From Spirosoma foliorum (GTDB lineage Bacteria > Bacteroidota > Bacteroidia > Cytophagales > Spirosomataceae), in NCBI RefSeq assembly GCF_014117325.1, contig NZ_CP059732.1:8755501-8819500 (forward strand): a stretch of 64,000 bases of DNA. The letters are read 5' to 3'. The translations under genes were made by a program, and so were the position numbers. Under the pieces are notes generated by a model that searched no databases, had not been told where the DNA came from, and worked only from the letters and a program-made list of their open reading frames with translations. This document shows positions 54,699 to 63,870 of the stretch, piece after piece (the first letter of the stretch is position 1; each line of letters opens with the position of its first letter).

Positions 54699-54745
54699 TT
54701 TTTATTTGGTTTTAGGCAAGTCCTGTTGGTAAAGAACCTATTCTA

Positions 54746-54821
54746 TAGTCGAAACTGTTTGACTAATGTGGGACAAAAGTAAACCAGGTTGACTATGAAG
54801 TCAAGTAGGTTGACTATATTT
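54746..54821. promoter_or_regulatory. Divergent promoters and direct repeats for emrA and marR
   Basis: Toward marR: a TTG at 54788-54790 and TATATTTG at 54814-54821 fit the Bacteroidota TTG/TAnnTTTG pattern. Toward emrA: TACTTTTG (complement of 54774-54781) with TTG (complement of 54801-54803). The 11-mer aggttgactat occurs at 54785-54795 and 54806-54816, a 21-bp spacing, and tagtc...gacta forms a dyad at 54746-54765. A MarR protein bound here could block both directions. Confidence 0.6.
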
Positions 54822-54869
54822 GTAATATCTTTTGGCCTTAAATGGTTCAGCGTTTTTCATTTTGCCAAT

Positions 54870-55355
54870 ATGTTCGTGGAAACAGACAAAAATTCCTTTG
54901 ATTTTGACCAATATCGGGTCATTCGGGAGCGATCTCTAGGTCGCTTATTCTGGCGGCTCAAACGATATACGAGTAACCTTATTGAGCCTAAACTGCACGC
55001 ACTTGGATATAAAGATTTCAAAATGAGTTATTTGATGTTTCTCTCGAACATTGAAGAGGGAGGGACAACAAATAATGAGTTAGCAAAACGTGCCTGCGTT
55101 ACGAAGCAAATGATGAGTAAAATTGTTGGCTTGCTCGAAAGCGAAGGATATATCTATATTCAGAAAAATCCGACTGACTCTCGGTCGAACATTATTTTTC
55201 TGAATGATCGAGGGAAGGAGTTATTCATAAGTCTTAAAGGATGTATGGAAGAGGCTCGCGATAAATTTGATGTGATCGTTGGCCACGACCGGATGGAACT
55301 GGTGCTTGATACCCTGGTTGAATTAACCAATAAATTAGAAAGCGAAGAACAATAA
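54870..55355 (+). CDS. MarR-family regulator of the efflux operon
   Basis: The frame is open from 54789, but that part overlaps the promoter boxes; ATG 54870 (MFVETDKNSFDFDQYRVIRE) is preferred, giving 161 residues. The winged helix is TNNELAKRACVTKQMMSKIV, with the recognition helix followed by ESEGYIYIQKNPTDSRSNII as the wing. Position opposite an EmrAB-TolC operon makes it the likely local repressor, released by a drug or phenolic ligand (inference). Confidence 0.85.
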   Translation: MFVETDKNSFDFDQYRVIRERSLGRLFWRLKRYTSNLIEPKLHALGYKDFKMSYLMFLSNIEEGGTTNNELAKRACVTKQMMSKIVGLLESEGYIYIQKNPTDSRSNIIFLNDRGKELFISLKGCMEEARDKFDVIVGHDRMELVLDTLVELTNKLESEEQ

Positions 55356-55362
55356 AGGGATA

Positions 55363-55433
55363 TAGGATGTATGATGTAGGGTATATGATATACTTATTAA
55401 CTATATCATATACCCTACATCATACATCCTATA
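55363..55433. repeat. Perfect 29-bp palindrome before the dehydrogenase gene
   Basis: ataggatgtatgatgtaggg... (55363-55391) is matched exactly at 55405-55433 around a 13-nt loop. The hairpin ends 6 nt before the ATG at 55440, so it covers the usual ribosome binding site. Confidence 0.85.
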
Positions 55434-55439
55434 TAGCTA

Positions 55440-56813
55440 ATGTTTTCCTCCATCAACCCCTATAATCAGCAGAAGCTGAAAACCTATCGCGCTGATAGCT
55501 CTCAAACTATTGAGCGTAAACTGAAACAAGCCGACCGGGCCTTTGCCGACTGGTCGGCTTTGTCTATTCGGGAGCGTACGGACTATCTTCGTAAAGTAGG
55601 TGTCTATCTGTCTATGCACAAGCAGCGCTATGCCGAACTGATGACGGCCGAAATGGGCAAAACGCTCAAAGAGGCTGTTGCTGAAGTTGAGAAATGCGCG
55701 GCTACCTGTACCTATTATGCTGATCATGCCGAAGCCTTTCTGGCGGACCAATCTATTGAAACCGACGCCAAACATAGTTTTATAACGTATCAGCCGCTGG
55801 GGCCGGTACTGGCCATTATGCCCTGGAATTTCCCTTTCTGGCAGGTTATGCGGTTTGCGATTCCGGGCCTTATTGCGGGAAATGTCGGCTTACTCAAGCA
55901 CGCATCCAACGTGTTTGGTTCTGCGCTGGCCATTGAAGAAATCTTTCGGGAGTCTGGTTTGCCCGAGGGCGTATTTAGCTCACTTCTAGTCGACTCATCG
56001 GCAATTGAAGGCATTTTGAAAGATCGGCGGGTGAAAGCCGTTACGCTCACTGGTAGCGAACGGGCAGGAGCGTCGGTGGCGAGTATTGCGGGTAGTCAGA
56101 TCAAAAAATCAGTACTGGAATTGGGCGGTTCCGATGCGCTAATCGTATTGGCCGATGCCGATCTGGAAAAGGCGGCCGAAATAGCCGTGAAATCCCGAAT
56201 GCAAAACGCCGGACAGAGCTGTATTGCTGCGAAACGATTTATTATTGAAAAATCGGTGAAAAAGCAGTTTACAGAACTGGTGATAAATCAAATCAGCAAG
56301 ATCAAACAAGGCGATCCGACTGATGAAACTACGACTATGGGACCAATGGCGCGTCTTAATCTGGCCGACGATATTGAGCGACAAGCTCGTGAATCTATCG
56401 CTAAAGGCGCCAAATTAGTAGCTGGTGGAAAGGGGACCGGTTTCCAGCGATCTGGCTGCAACGTTGCCCCAATCCTGTTGGATAAAGTAAAACCTGGTAT
56501 GGCGGCTTTCGACGAAGAAACATTTGGGCCATTAGCCGTTTTGATCGAAGCCAAAGATGAAGCCGATGCCATTCGGCTAGCCAATCAATCTAATTTTGGA
56601 CTTGGTTCTGCACTATGGACGCAGGATCTGGACAAGGCTGACCGACTGGTACGTCAAATTCAGGCCGGGTCTGTGTTTGTGAATGGCCTAATGCGTTCCG
56701 ATGCGCGGGTTCCGTTTGGTGGCATCAAGACATCCGGTTTCGGGCGCGAACTCTCGGAAGTTGGCATCAAAGAGTTTGTAAACGTGAAAACTGTGTGGAT
56801 TGAGAAGTCGTAA
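55440..56813 (+). CDS. gabD: NAD(P)-dependent succinate-semialdehyde dehydrogenase
   Basis: The 457-residue aldehyde dehydrogenase has PWNFPFWQVMRFAIPGLIAG, the cofactor loop VTLTGSERAGASVA, catalytic Glu in LELGGSDALIV, catalytic Cys in NAGQSCIAAKRFII, and EETFGPLAVLIEAKD. The short length and these motifs match the succinate-semialdehyde type that feeds the TCA cycle from GABA or related acids. Exact substrate is inferred. The start lies 6 nt after a perfect palindrome. Confidence 0.85.
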   Translation: MFSSINPYNQQKLKTYRADSSQTIERKLKQADRAFADWSALSIRERTDYLRKVGVYLSMHKQRYAELMTAEMGKTLKEAVAEVEKCAATCTYYADHAEAFLADQSIETDAKHSFITYQPLGPVLAIMPWNFPFWQVMRFAIPGLIAGNVGLLKHASNVFGSALAIEEIFRESGLPEGVFSSLLVDSSAIEGILKDRRVKAVTLTGSERAGASVASIAGSQIKKSVLELGGSDALIVLADADLEKAAEIAVKSRMQNAGQSCIAAKRFIIEKSVKKQFTELVINQISKIKQGDPTDETTTMGPMARLNLADDIERQARESIAKGAKLVAGGKGTGFQRSGCNVAPILLDKVKPGMAAFDEETFGPLAVLIEAKDEADAIRLANQSNFGLGSALWTQDLDKADRLVRQIQAGSVFVNGLMRSDARVPFGGIKTSGFGRELSEVGIKEFVNVKTVWIEKS

Positions 56814-56938
56814 AAGCCACTAGATCAAGTTTGTATAGTAGCAAAGTAATGTCACTGCTGCAATTATTTTGATACCATGCCGTCCCTAGTTCGTCAAAGT
56901 GAGAAATGATTTAAAATCGTAATCTCTATTCTTATTTG

Positions 56939-58036
56939 ATGAACCACTATTTTTCTTTCAGTTACTGCCTAGTTCTTTTTCTTTGTACATGTTTATTGGT
57001 GGCTTGCTCTAGTGAGAGTACACCTTCTCCAGATACGAATGCGCTGGTCTTTGTGGGTAGTGATGATGCCCATCTGTACGCTATCGATGCCCAGACGGGC
57101 CAAAAAAAATGGGCTTTTGCTACCAATGGTGATGTTTCGTCCAGCCCCATCGTGTTCGACGGTTGGGTGTACGCTGGTAGTGACCTGGGTCGTTTTTTTG
57201 CCGTTGATGTCCAACGAGGAAACCTGCAATGGAGTGTAGCTACCCAGTATAGTATGGCGACGAGCCCCATTGCGGCTGACGGACGAATTTACCTCAGAGG
57301 GCAAGACGTATATGCATATGATGCCAAAACAGGAAACCCTATCTGGGGAACGTTTCGAGGTGGTTCAGAACCAGGGTCTTCGGTGGTTAAAGATGGAACG
57401 AGCTTATTTATGGCTGAATCAGAAACTCTAATCGCCTATGATGCTATCAGTGGTAGCCGACTGTGGTCCTTTATCACCGATAATAATATTCAGACTGTAC
57501 CTGTTGTGTCAAACGGGGTTGTTTTTATAGGCAGCAACGATACCATTCTGTACGCGCTGGGAGCTGCAAACGGCAAGTCGAAATGGTCTTTTCGGGCTTC
57601 AGCAGCAATTGTAGGTAGCCCGACTGTAGCCAATGGTCGGGTATATTTTGGATGTTATGATGATCAGTTATACGCCCTGGATGAACAAACAGGGAAACTC
57701 CTCTGGCGCTATGCTACCAAGAGCCCTATTTTTTCCAGCCCTACCGTAGCTAACAACATGGTATATGTTGGGAGTATGGATGGAAACCTTTATGCGGTAG
57801 ATGTACAAAAAGGCACGACAGCCTGGTCAACTAATGTAGGGGGTGCTGTTTTTTCCAGTCCTACGGTTGCCAATGGAGTGGTTTATGTGGGTAGCACCGA
57901 TAATGGCCTGTATGCATTTGATGCCTCTGATGGAGGTAAAAAATGGGTTTTTTATACCCAGGATAGAGTTCGATCCAGCCCTTGTGTTCTGACAACGCAG
58001 GGGCATGTTATTAGAGGGTTTGGAAATGTCCAATAA
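56939..58036 (+). CDS. PQQ-type beta-propeller lipoprotein
   Basis: ATG 56939 (MNHYFSFSYCLVLFLCTCLL) starts a lipoprotein signal ending LLVACSS. About eight repeats follow with alternating VYVGSxDxxLYAxDxxTG and SSPTVANGxVY units (LYAIDAQTGQKKWAF; LYALDEQTGKLLWRYATKSP; LYAFDASDGGKKWVFYTQD), a PQQ-like propeller as in BamB. It has no dehydrogenase residues and probably acts as a binding or assembly protein in the envelope. Neighbours give no further clue. Confidence 0.85.
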   Translation: MNHYFSFSYCLVLFLCTCLLVACSSESTPSPDTNALVFVGSDDAHLYAIDAQTGQKKWAFATNGDVSSSPIVFDGWVYAGSDLGRFFAVDVQRGNLQWSVATQYSMATSPIAADGRIYLRGQDVYAYDAKTGNPIWGTFRGGSEPGSSVVKDGTSLFMAESETLIAYDAISGSRLWSFITDNNIQTVPVVSNGVVFIGSNDTILYALGAANGKSKWSFRASAAIVGSPTVANGRVYFGCYDDQLYALDEQTGKLLWRYATKSPIFSSPTVANNMVYVGSMDGNLYAVDVQKGTTAWSTNVGGAVFSSPTVANGVVYVGSTDNGLYAFDASDGGKKWVFYTQDRVRSSPCVLTTQGHVIRGFGNVQ

Positions 58037-58136
58037 TGAGACTTACTGCTCTAAGGTCAAAGCTAATCAACCTTCATAGGTTATCTTTCCGGTCTCGCTC
58101 AGCAATAGGGAGAACGGAAAGAAGCTTTGTTGATTA

Positions 58137-58784
58137 TTATTCGCTGACTTTCTCGGCAGGTTTTTGCTTCCGTGCGTTCAGATAGCCTTTGATAACCGTG
58201 AAGGTCGTGATGGCCAGGAAGAACAGGATAATGTACTGAACGTAATCGACAATCCAGGGGAACTTCTCGCCGAAATAGAACCCTCCACCTACCAACGTTA
58301 ATACCCAGATAGCCCCACCAATGACATTGTACAACATGAAAAATGGCGCTGGCATATGAATAAGACCAGCCAGCAACGGGGCAAATGTGCGGACAATGGG
58401 TAAAAAGCGTGAGATAATCAGAGCACTATTACCATATCGTAAAAAGGCGTCTCGCGTATTATCGATGTATTTCTGTTTAAAAAACAGTGAGTCGGGGCGA
58501 TTTTTGATGCGTGCGCCAAAATAATAGCCCGTTAGATAACCCGTTGCCGAGCCTAATACAGCCGCGCCAAAAATGCAGCTCAATAATAACCAAAGCGGTA
58601 CATTCAACAGTTTTGTACCCGCAAAGACGCCCGATAAAAACAGCAGATAATCGCCCGGCAGGAAGAAACCGAAGAAAATTCCGTTCTCAACAAAAATGAT
58701 GAGGGTAATCAACACCAGGCCGCCCGTCCGAATGATTTCTTCGGAATTAAGCAGGTACTGGAAAAAGTCGATAATCTGGTTCAT
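58137..58784 (-). CDS. DedA-family membrane protein
   Basis: Met at 58784 (MNQIIDFFQYLLNSEEIIRT) is preferred over the longer frame, whose upstream codons read the palindrome. The 215-residue protein has about five membrane segments and the DedA signatures: ENGIFFGFFLPGDYLLFLSG, YFGARIKN, SRFLPIVRTFAPLLAGLIHM. Members are thought to move lipid carriers such as undecaprenyl phosphate or phospholipids across the inner membrane. Which substrate applies here is unknown. Confidence 0.9.
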   Translation of the reverse strand: MNQIIDFFQYLLNSEEIIRTGGLVLITLIIFVENGIFFGFFLPGDYLLFLSGVFAGTKLLNVPLWLLLSCIFGAAVLGSATGYLTGYYFGARIKNRPDSLFFKQKYIDNTRDAFLRYGNSALIISRFLPIVRTFAPLLAGLIHMPAPFFMLYNVIGGAIWVLTLVGGGFYFGEKFPWIVDYVQYIILFFLAITTFTVIKGYLNARKQKPAEKVSE

Positions 58785-58814
58785 GATTAATGATAGACGG
58801 GGCCGCCCGCGCGG

Positions 58815-58868
58815 TGATTGAATGATTGAATAACCTCTGTGGTAACTATTCAATCACTCAATCATTCA
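58815..58868. repeat. Palindrome between the ABC-F and dedA genes
   Basis: tgattgaatgattgaata pairs with tattcaatcactcaatcatt, one mismatch, around a short loop. It lies upstream of the dedA start and adjoins the ABC-F stop. Confidence 0.65.
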
Positions 58869-58871
58869 AAA

Positions 58872-60782
58872 TTAAATATGCTCCGCCAGCTCAAGCCAAC
58901 GGTCCGATTTTTCAGCGATACTGTGCTCGATTTGCTCAATTTCACGCGACCAGGCGATTAATTGCTCATGCGGTCCACCTGAATTAAGCAGATCCACAAC
59001 TTCGATTTTGCGTTGCTCCAACGATTCAATTTCTTTTTCGAGCGTTTCGTATTCGCGGATTTCTTTGAATGAAAGCTTTTTCTTCGCACCATTTACCGTA
59101 CTCGCTGCCGATGAAACTATAGGTTCAGGCGTTTGGTTCTTGGGAGCCGGGGTTGCTGGTTTATCAATTTGTGAAGTCGATTTTTTGGGCTGCGCCGAAC
59201 GCGGCCCGGAATCTCGCCAGTCGCGGTAGTCGGTGTAGTTGCCCGGAAAATCGCGGACTTTCCCTTCGCCTTCCAGCACAAAAACGTGCTCTACCAGCCG
59301 ATCCATGAAGTACCGATCGTGGGTTACAATGAGTACACAACCCGAAAAATTAAGCAGAAAGTCCTCGAGTACATTCAGCGTCATGATGTCGAGGTCGTTG
59401 GTTGGCTCATCCAGAATCAGGAAGTTTGGGTTTTGAACCAGCACCAGCAGCAACTGTAATCGTCGTTTTTCGCCCCCGCTCAGTTTCGCTACATAATCAT
59501 ACTGTTTGGAACGATCAAACAGAAACCGGCTGAGTAGTTGCGTTGCTGTAACAGTGTCGCCGTTAGCCAATTTCATAACTTCGGCCACGTCCTGCACCAC
59601 ATCAATTACGCGTTGGTTTTCGGGTAAATCAAGCTCTGTTTGCGTGTAATAACCAAACTTTACGGTGCCGCCCGTCGTAATCTTACCCGAATCGGGGCGA
59701 AGCTGACCGGTTAGCATATTCATCAGCGTGGTTTTACCCATGCCGTTTTTGCCAATCAATCCCACTCGGTCGGGCCGTTTAAAGGTGTAGTTGAAATGAT
59801 CGAGCAGGACTTTATCGCCAAATCGTTTGCTCAGGTTTTCAACTTCCAGAATTTTGCTGCCTAGCCGGGTCATTCGCAAGTTCAGGTCCAGTTCGCCGTC
59901 GTTACGTTTGCCACTTGTTTTGTCTTTCAAATCTTCAAAGGCATCAATCCGGTATTGCGCTTTTGTTCCCCGCGCTTTGGGTTGGCGACGCATCCATTCC
60001 AACTCTCGCCGAAACGTGTTGCGATCTTTAGCTAACTCAGACGCTGCCGCCAGTTCACGTTCTTCTTTTTTCTCGAGGAAATAAGCGTAATTCCCCTTGT
60101 AAGAATATATCTGTCCATTGTCCAATTCGGCAATCTGATTACAGACCCGATCCAGAAAATACCGATCGTGGGAGACCATCAGCAACGTACCATTATTGGT
60201 ATTCAGGAAGTTTTCGAGGTATTCAATCGCTTCAAGATCGAGGTGGTTGGTCGGCTCGTCAAGAATCAGCAAATCAGGATTTTGGATAAGCACCCGCGCC
60301 AGAGCAACCCGTTTCCGCTGACCACCCGACAACGAACCCGCCAGTTGATCTACATTCTGGATACCCAGCTCACCCAGAATCTGCCGAATTTGGGATTCGT
60401 AATCCCAGGCTTCTAGTTTTTCCATGTCGATCATAGCCTTTTCGAGAGCAGCATGGTCGTCAATGGCCAGGGCGTGTTCATAAGCCCGAACCGCTTCGAG
60501 CTGCGCACTTTCGCCCGCCAGAACAACATCCATCACACTTAAGGAATCGTTCAAATCAGGCTGCTGGTCGAGGTAGCCAATCGTAATGTCTTTCCGATGG
60601 CTGACAATGCCTGCATCGGGTGGCATGGCCCCGGCCAGAATAGACAGTAAGGTGGTTTTACCTGAGCCATTGGCTCCAACAATCGCGACTTTATCGCCCC
60701 GATTGACACCAAATGTGAGGTTTTTGAATAATGTACGGTCGCCGTAGGACTTCGTTAAATTTTCGGCTGAGAGATAGTTCAT
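58872..60782 (-). CDS. ABC-F family ATPase
   Basis: Met at 60782 (MNYLSAENLTKSYGDRTLFK) is the normal start; codons before it lack similarity. The 636-residue protein has two ABC domains without membrane parts: Walker A GANGSGKTTLLS and GKNGMGKTTLMN; signatures LSGGQRKRVALAR and LSGGEKRRLQLLL; Walker B DLLILDEPTNHLDLEAIE and FLILDEPTNDLDIM. An arm and a C-terminal coiled coil (FKEIREYETLEKEIESLEQR) follow, as in Uup/EttA-type factors that act on ribosomes or DNA. Exact subtype is not set. Confidence 0.9.
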   Translation of the reverse strand: MNYLSAENLTKSYGDRTLFKNLTFGVNRGDKVAIVGANGSGKTTLLSILAGAMPPDAGIVSHRKDITIGYLDQQPDLNDSLSVMDVVLAGESAQLEAVRAYEHALAIDDHAALEKAMIDMEKLEAWDYESQIRQILGELGIQNVDQLAGSLSGGQRKRVALARVLIQNPDLLILDEPTNHLDLEAIEYLENFLNTNNGTLLMVSHDRYFLDRVCNQIAELDNGQIYSYKGNYAYFLEKKEERELAAASELAKDRNTFRRELEWMRRQPKARGTKAQYRIDAFEDLKDKTSGKRNDGELDLNLRMTRLGSKILEVENLSKRFGDKVLLDHFNYTFKRPDRVGLIGKNGMGKTTLMNMLTGQLRPDSGKITTGGTVKFGYYTQTELDLPENQRVIDVVQDVAEVMKLANGDTVTATQLLSRFLFDRSKQYDYVAKLSGGEKRRLQLLLVLVQNPNFLILDEPTNDLDIMTLNVLEDFLLNFSGCVLIVTHDRYFMDRLVEHVFVLEGEGKVRDFPGNYTDYRDWRDSGPRSAQPKKSTSQIDKPATPAPKNQTPEPIVSSAASTVNGAKKKLSFKEIREYETLEKEIESLEQRKIEVVDLLNSGGPHEQLIAWSREIEQIEHSIAEKSDRWLELAEHI

Positions 60783-60900
60783 AAGTCTGAATAACCCACA
60801 CGGTTTTGAAAACCTAATAGGTTTAAAAGCACAAAGGTACAACAAAGAAAATCGTTCGTACTTTTACCATCGATTGCTGTTTCTATATTCCTAACAAACA

Positions 60901-61914
60901 ATGCGCCTGAAATATCTCCTGATAACAACCTTACTAACGACTGGAGCCATCGTTAGTGCTATCGCCCAGACCTCAACGCCTATTAAATCGTACACCCAAA
61001 CCATTCCGGGCACAAACCAGACCTACGCGATGGTGGCTATTCCCGGAGGTAAATTTCTGATGGGTAGTGCCCCCAGTGAAAAAGGGCATAAGCCTGATGA
61101 GGAGCCTATACATAGTGTAACGATCGAGCCCTTTTATATGGGTAAATACGAAATCACCTGGGATTTTTACGACCTGTTTGCCTTCACGAACATGGAGAAA
61201 GAGATGGCCGCAAAATATACCGCAACAGATGCGAACCTTGCCAAAACCGATGCTACTACCCGGCCTAGTCCACCTTATGTAGACATGTCATTTGGTATGG
61301 GCCGGGCGGGTTACCCAGCCATCAACATGACCCAGTATGCTGCCATTAAATTCTGCGCCTGGCTTTATGCCAAAACAGGCGTTTTCTATCGGTTACCTAC
61401 CGAAGCCGAGTGGGAATACGCTTGCCGGGGAAATGATAAGAACGCGACGCTGGCCTATTCGTTCGGAAATGATGTGAAGCAATTAGGCGACTATGCTGTA
61501 TTTGCAGGCAATAGTGGTGGCGGATACAAGAAAGTTGGTACAAAAAAGCCGAACTCGTTTGGGCTGTACGACATGCATGGCAACGTAATGGAATGGACGA
61601 AGGATCAGTACATTGAGGATTATTACAAGCAAGTGGCTAGCGGCAAAGTGAAAGAACCATTTGCTCCCACAACAACACTCTACCCGAATTCTGTACGAGG
61701 TGGTTCCTGGGATGATGAACCCGAAGTATTACGTTCGGCGGCTCGTACGCCTTCGGCTCCTGCCTGGAAAGTACTTGATCCACAAAGCCCAAAATCGGAC
61801 TGGTGGTTAACCTCGGCTTCGTTTGTTGGTTTCCGGATTGTTCGGCCAGCCAAAGCACCCAGCGAGGAGGAAATTAAAACGTACTACGGAATCAAGCCAA
61901 TTAAAGATTATTAA
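60901..61914 (+). CDS. Formylglycine-generating-enzyme-like (SUMF1-type) exported protein
   Basis: A signal peptide (MRLKYLLITTLLTTGAIVSA) leads a 337-residue FGE-sulfatase domain: MVAIPGGKFLMGSAPSEKGH, EEPIHSVTIEPFYMGKYEIT, FYRLPTEAEWEYACRGNDKN, and SFGLYDMHGNVMEWTKDQY, ending NSVRGGSWDDEPEVLRSAAR. The paired catalytic Cys of true formylglycine enzymes are not apparent, so it is more likely a structural or gliding-related relative (GldJ/GldK-like) than an active sulfatase activator. That choice is inference. Confidence 0.85.
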   Translation: MRLKYLLITTLLTTGAIVSAIAQTSTPIKSYTQTIPGTNQTYAMVAIPGGKFLMGSAPSEKGHKPDEEPIHSVTIEPFYMGKYEITWDFYDLFAFTNMEKEMAAKYTATDANLAKTDATTRPSPPYVDMSFGMGRAGYPAINMTQYAAIKFCAWLYAKTGVFYRLPTEAEWEYACRGNDKNATLAYSFGNDVKQLGDYAVFAGNSGGGYKKVGTKKPNSFGLYDMHGNVMEWTKDQYIEDYYKQVASGKVKEPFAPTTTLYPNSVRGGSWDDEPEVLRSAARTPSAPAWKVLDPQSPKSDWWLTSASFVGFRIVRPAKAPSEEEIKTYYGIKPIKDY

Positions 61915-61916
61915 TT

Positions 61917-61975
61917 GATGTAGGCTGTATGATATAGGATGTGTGAATGACAGCCTATATCATACAGCCTACATC
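61917..61975. repeat. Perfect 22-bp palindrome before folK
   Basis: gatgtaggctgtatgatata... (61917-61938) is matched exactly at 61954-61975. It ends 7 nt before the folK ATG, so the start region could be folded away. Confidence 0.85.
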
Positions 61976-61982
61976 CTACATC

Positions 61983-62483
61983 ATGATCATCCTTCTTCTT
62001 GGTGCTAACCTTGGCGATCGTACGACAATCTTACAGCGAGCTGTTGATCTGATCGTCGAGCGCGTTGGGTCTATTGTAAAGCAGTCGGGTTTGTATGAAA
62101 CAGCGCCTTGGGGGGTGGCGGATCAGCCAGCTTATTTAAATCAGGTATTGGTTGTTGAGACGGTTTTGACACCTGAAGCGGTTTTAAACCAGACGCAGGT
62201 AATTGAGCAGGAGTTGGGGCGCGTTCGACTTGAGAAGTGGGGTGCCCGTGTCATTGATATTGATATCCTGTACTACAACCAACTCATTCTGCAAACGCCC
62301 AGACTAATTATCCCGCATCCGTATTTGCATCAGCGACGGTTTACGCTTGTGCCTCTTGCTGAGATTGCACCCACGTTTGTTCATCCAGTTCTGAAAAAAA
62401 CAACGCTTGAATTGCTGGAAGAATGTGAAGATAAAGGTGAGGTCATATTTTTTAATTCACCAAAAACTTCGCCCTTCGGCTGA
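61983..62483 (+). CDS. folK: 6-hydroxymethyl-7,8-dihydropterin pyrophosphokinase
   Basis: ATG 61983 begins MIILLLGANLGDRTTILQRA; codons before it read the palindrome. The 166-residue protein has the HPPK signatures: LGANLGDR, ETAPWGVADQPAYLNQVLVV, and KWGARVIDIDILYYNQLIL with the two Mg-binding Asp, then PHPYLHQRRFTLVPLAEIAP. It makes the pyrophosphate of hydroxymethyldihydropterin in folate synthesis. It ends about 60 nt before the aminotransferase, probably one transcript. Confidence 0.95.
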   Translation: MIILLLGANLGDRTTILQRAVDLIVERVGSIVKQSGLYETAPWGVADQPAYLNQVLVVETVLTPEAVLNQTQVIEQELGRVRLEKWGARVIDIDILYYNQLILQTPRLIIPHPYLHQRRFTLVPLAEIAPTFVHPVLKKTTLELLEECEDKGEVIFFNSPKTSPFG

Positions 62484-62541
62484 AAACATTGTACCTTTGC
62501 GGTCAGTTTGTTATCATTTTCTCAAAAAAATAGCACCGATT

Positions 62542-63759
62542 ATGTCTGCCACGCTTGACACCGTGAGTTTATTAGCCGACCGCATCAACGCGCTGGAGGA
62601 ATCGTCCACGCTGGCGATGACCAAAAAAGCCCGTGAATTGGCTGCTCAGGGCCACAAAGTAATTAGCCTGAGCGTTGGAGAGCCGGATTTTAAAACGCCC
62701 CAACACATCTGCGAAGCCGCTAAAAAAGCCATCGACGACGGCTTCCACGGCTATTCGCCTGTTGCGGGTTATCCTGATCTCCGCAAAGCCATTGCTGATA
62801 AGTTTAAGCGCGACAATAATATTGATTGGAAACCCGAAAACATCGTTGTCTCGACGGGTGCTAAACACTCGCTCGCCAACGTAATTCAGGTGCTTGTGAA
62901 CCCCGGAGACGAGGTAATCATTTTCTCTCCCTACTGGGTTAGCTATTCCGAAATGGTGAAATTGGCCGAAGGAAAGGCCGTTGTCATCGACGGATCGTTT
63001 GAGAATAATTTTAAAGTAACGCCAGAACAGTTTGAAGCCGCCATTACCGATCGGACCAAAATTGTGATGTATGCGTCGCCAAACAACCCAACAGGTTCAA
63101 TTTATTCTGAAGCTGAGTTGCGGGCTATTGCCGATGTTGTCGCTCGTCATGAAAACGTTCATGTACTGGCTGATGAAATTTATGAATATATCAACTTCAC
63201 GCCAGAAGGTCATTTCAGCATAGGCTCAATCCCTGAAATTGCTGAACGTGTAATCACGGTGAATGGAGTAGCTAAAGGCTATGCCATGACCGGCTGGCGT
63301 ATTGGTTATATTGGCGCTGCGAAATGGATTGCCGACGGTGTTGAGAAGTTACAAGGGCAGGTAACGTCGGGTACAAACTCGATTGCACAGAAAGCAACTG
63401 TAGCTGCCTTGAATGGTCCTATGGAACCATCCATGGAGATGGCGAAGGCTTATCATCGTCGTCGTGATTTAGTAGTGAAATTGCTGAAAGAAGTACCTCA
63501 TTTCCGCACGAACGTCCCTGAAGGTGCGTTCTACGCTTTCCCTGATATTAGCTATTACTACGGCAAATCGGACGGTACAACCACTATCGAAAATTCTGAT
63601 GATTTTGCTGGCTGGTTATTGAATACCGCCTATGTGGCAACGGTTGCCGGTTCGGGCTTCGGTGCTCCTGATTGCCTGCGTATCTCAACGGCGGCTTCCG
63701 ATGAATCCCTTGTTGAAGCCGTCCAACGGATTAAAGATGCTGTGGCGACTTTGAAATAG
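62542..63759 (+). CDS. aspC: PLP-dependent class I aminotransferase (aspartate type)
   Basis: ATG 62542 (MSATLDTVSLLADRINALEE) is the normal start of this 405-residue fold-type I enzyme. Landmarks are SLSVGEPDFKTPQHICEAAK, GYSPVAGYPDLRKAIADKF, ASPNNPTGSIYSEAEL, LADEIYEYINFTPEG, and VNGVAKGYAMTGWRIGYIGA with the PLP Lys in AKGYAMTG. It swaps amino groups between aspartate or aromatic amino acids and 2-oxoglutarate; exact preference is not set. A strong terminator follows. Confidence 0.9.
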   Translation: MSATLDTVSLLADRINALEESSTLAMTKKARELAAQGHKVISLSVGEPDFKTPQHICEAAKKAIDDGFHGYSPVAGYPDLRKAIADKFKRDNNIDWKPENIVVSTGAKHSLANVIQVLVNPGDEVIIFSPYWVSYSEMVKLAEGKAVVIDGSFENNFKVTPEQFEAAITDRTKIVMYASPNNPTGSIYSEAELRAIADVVARHENVHVLADEIYEYINFTPEGHFSIGSIPEIAERVITVNGVAKGYAMTGWRIGYIGAAKWIADGVEKLQGQVTSGTNSIAQKATVAALNGPMEPSMEMAKAYHRRRDLVVKLLKEVPHFRTNVPEGAFYAFPDISYYYGKSDGTTTIENSDDFAGWLLNTAYVATVAGSGFGAPDCLRISTAASDESLVEAVQRIKDAVATLK

Positions 63760-63785
63760 AAGCTCGATAAAATAAGGTAAATGAA

Positions 63786-63830
63786 TGTCGTCAGGATGGC
63801 TGAAATATAGCCATCCTGACGACATTTTTT
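63786..63830 (+). terminator. Rho-independent terminator after the aminotransferase
   Basis: tgtcgtcaggatggct pairs with agccatcctgacgaca around gaaatat and is followed by six T. It lies 27 nt after the stop codon. Confidence 0.9.
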
Positions 63831-63870
63831 GTTTGGGTAGTTCTGATCTAGAAATTTCCTGCTTGCTAAA

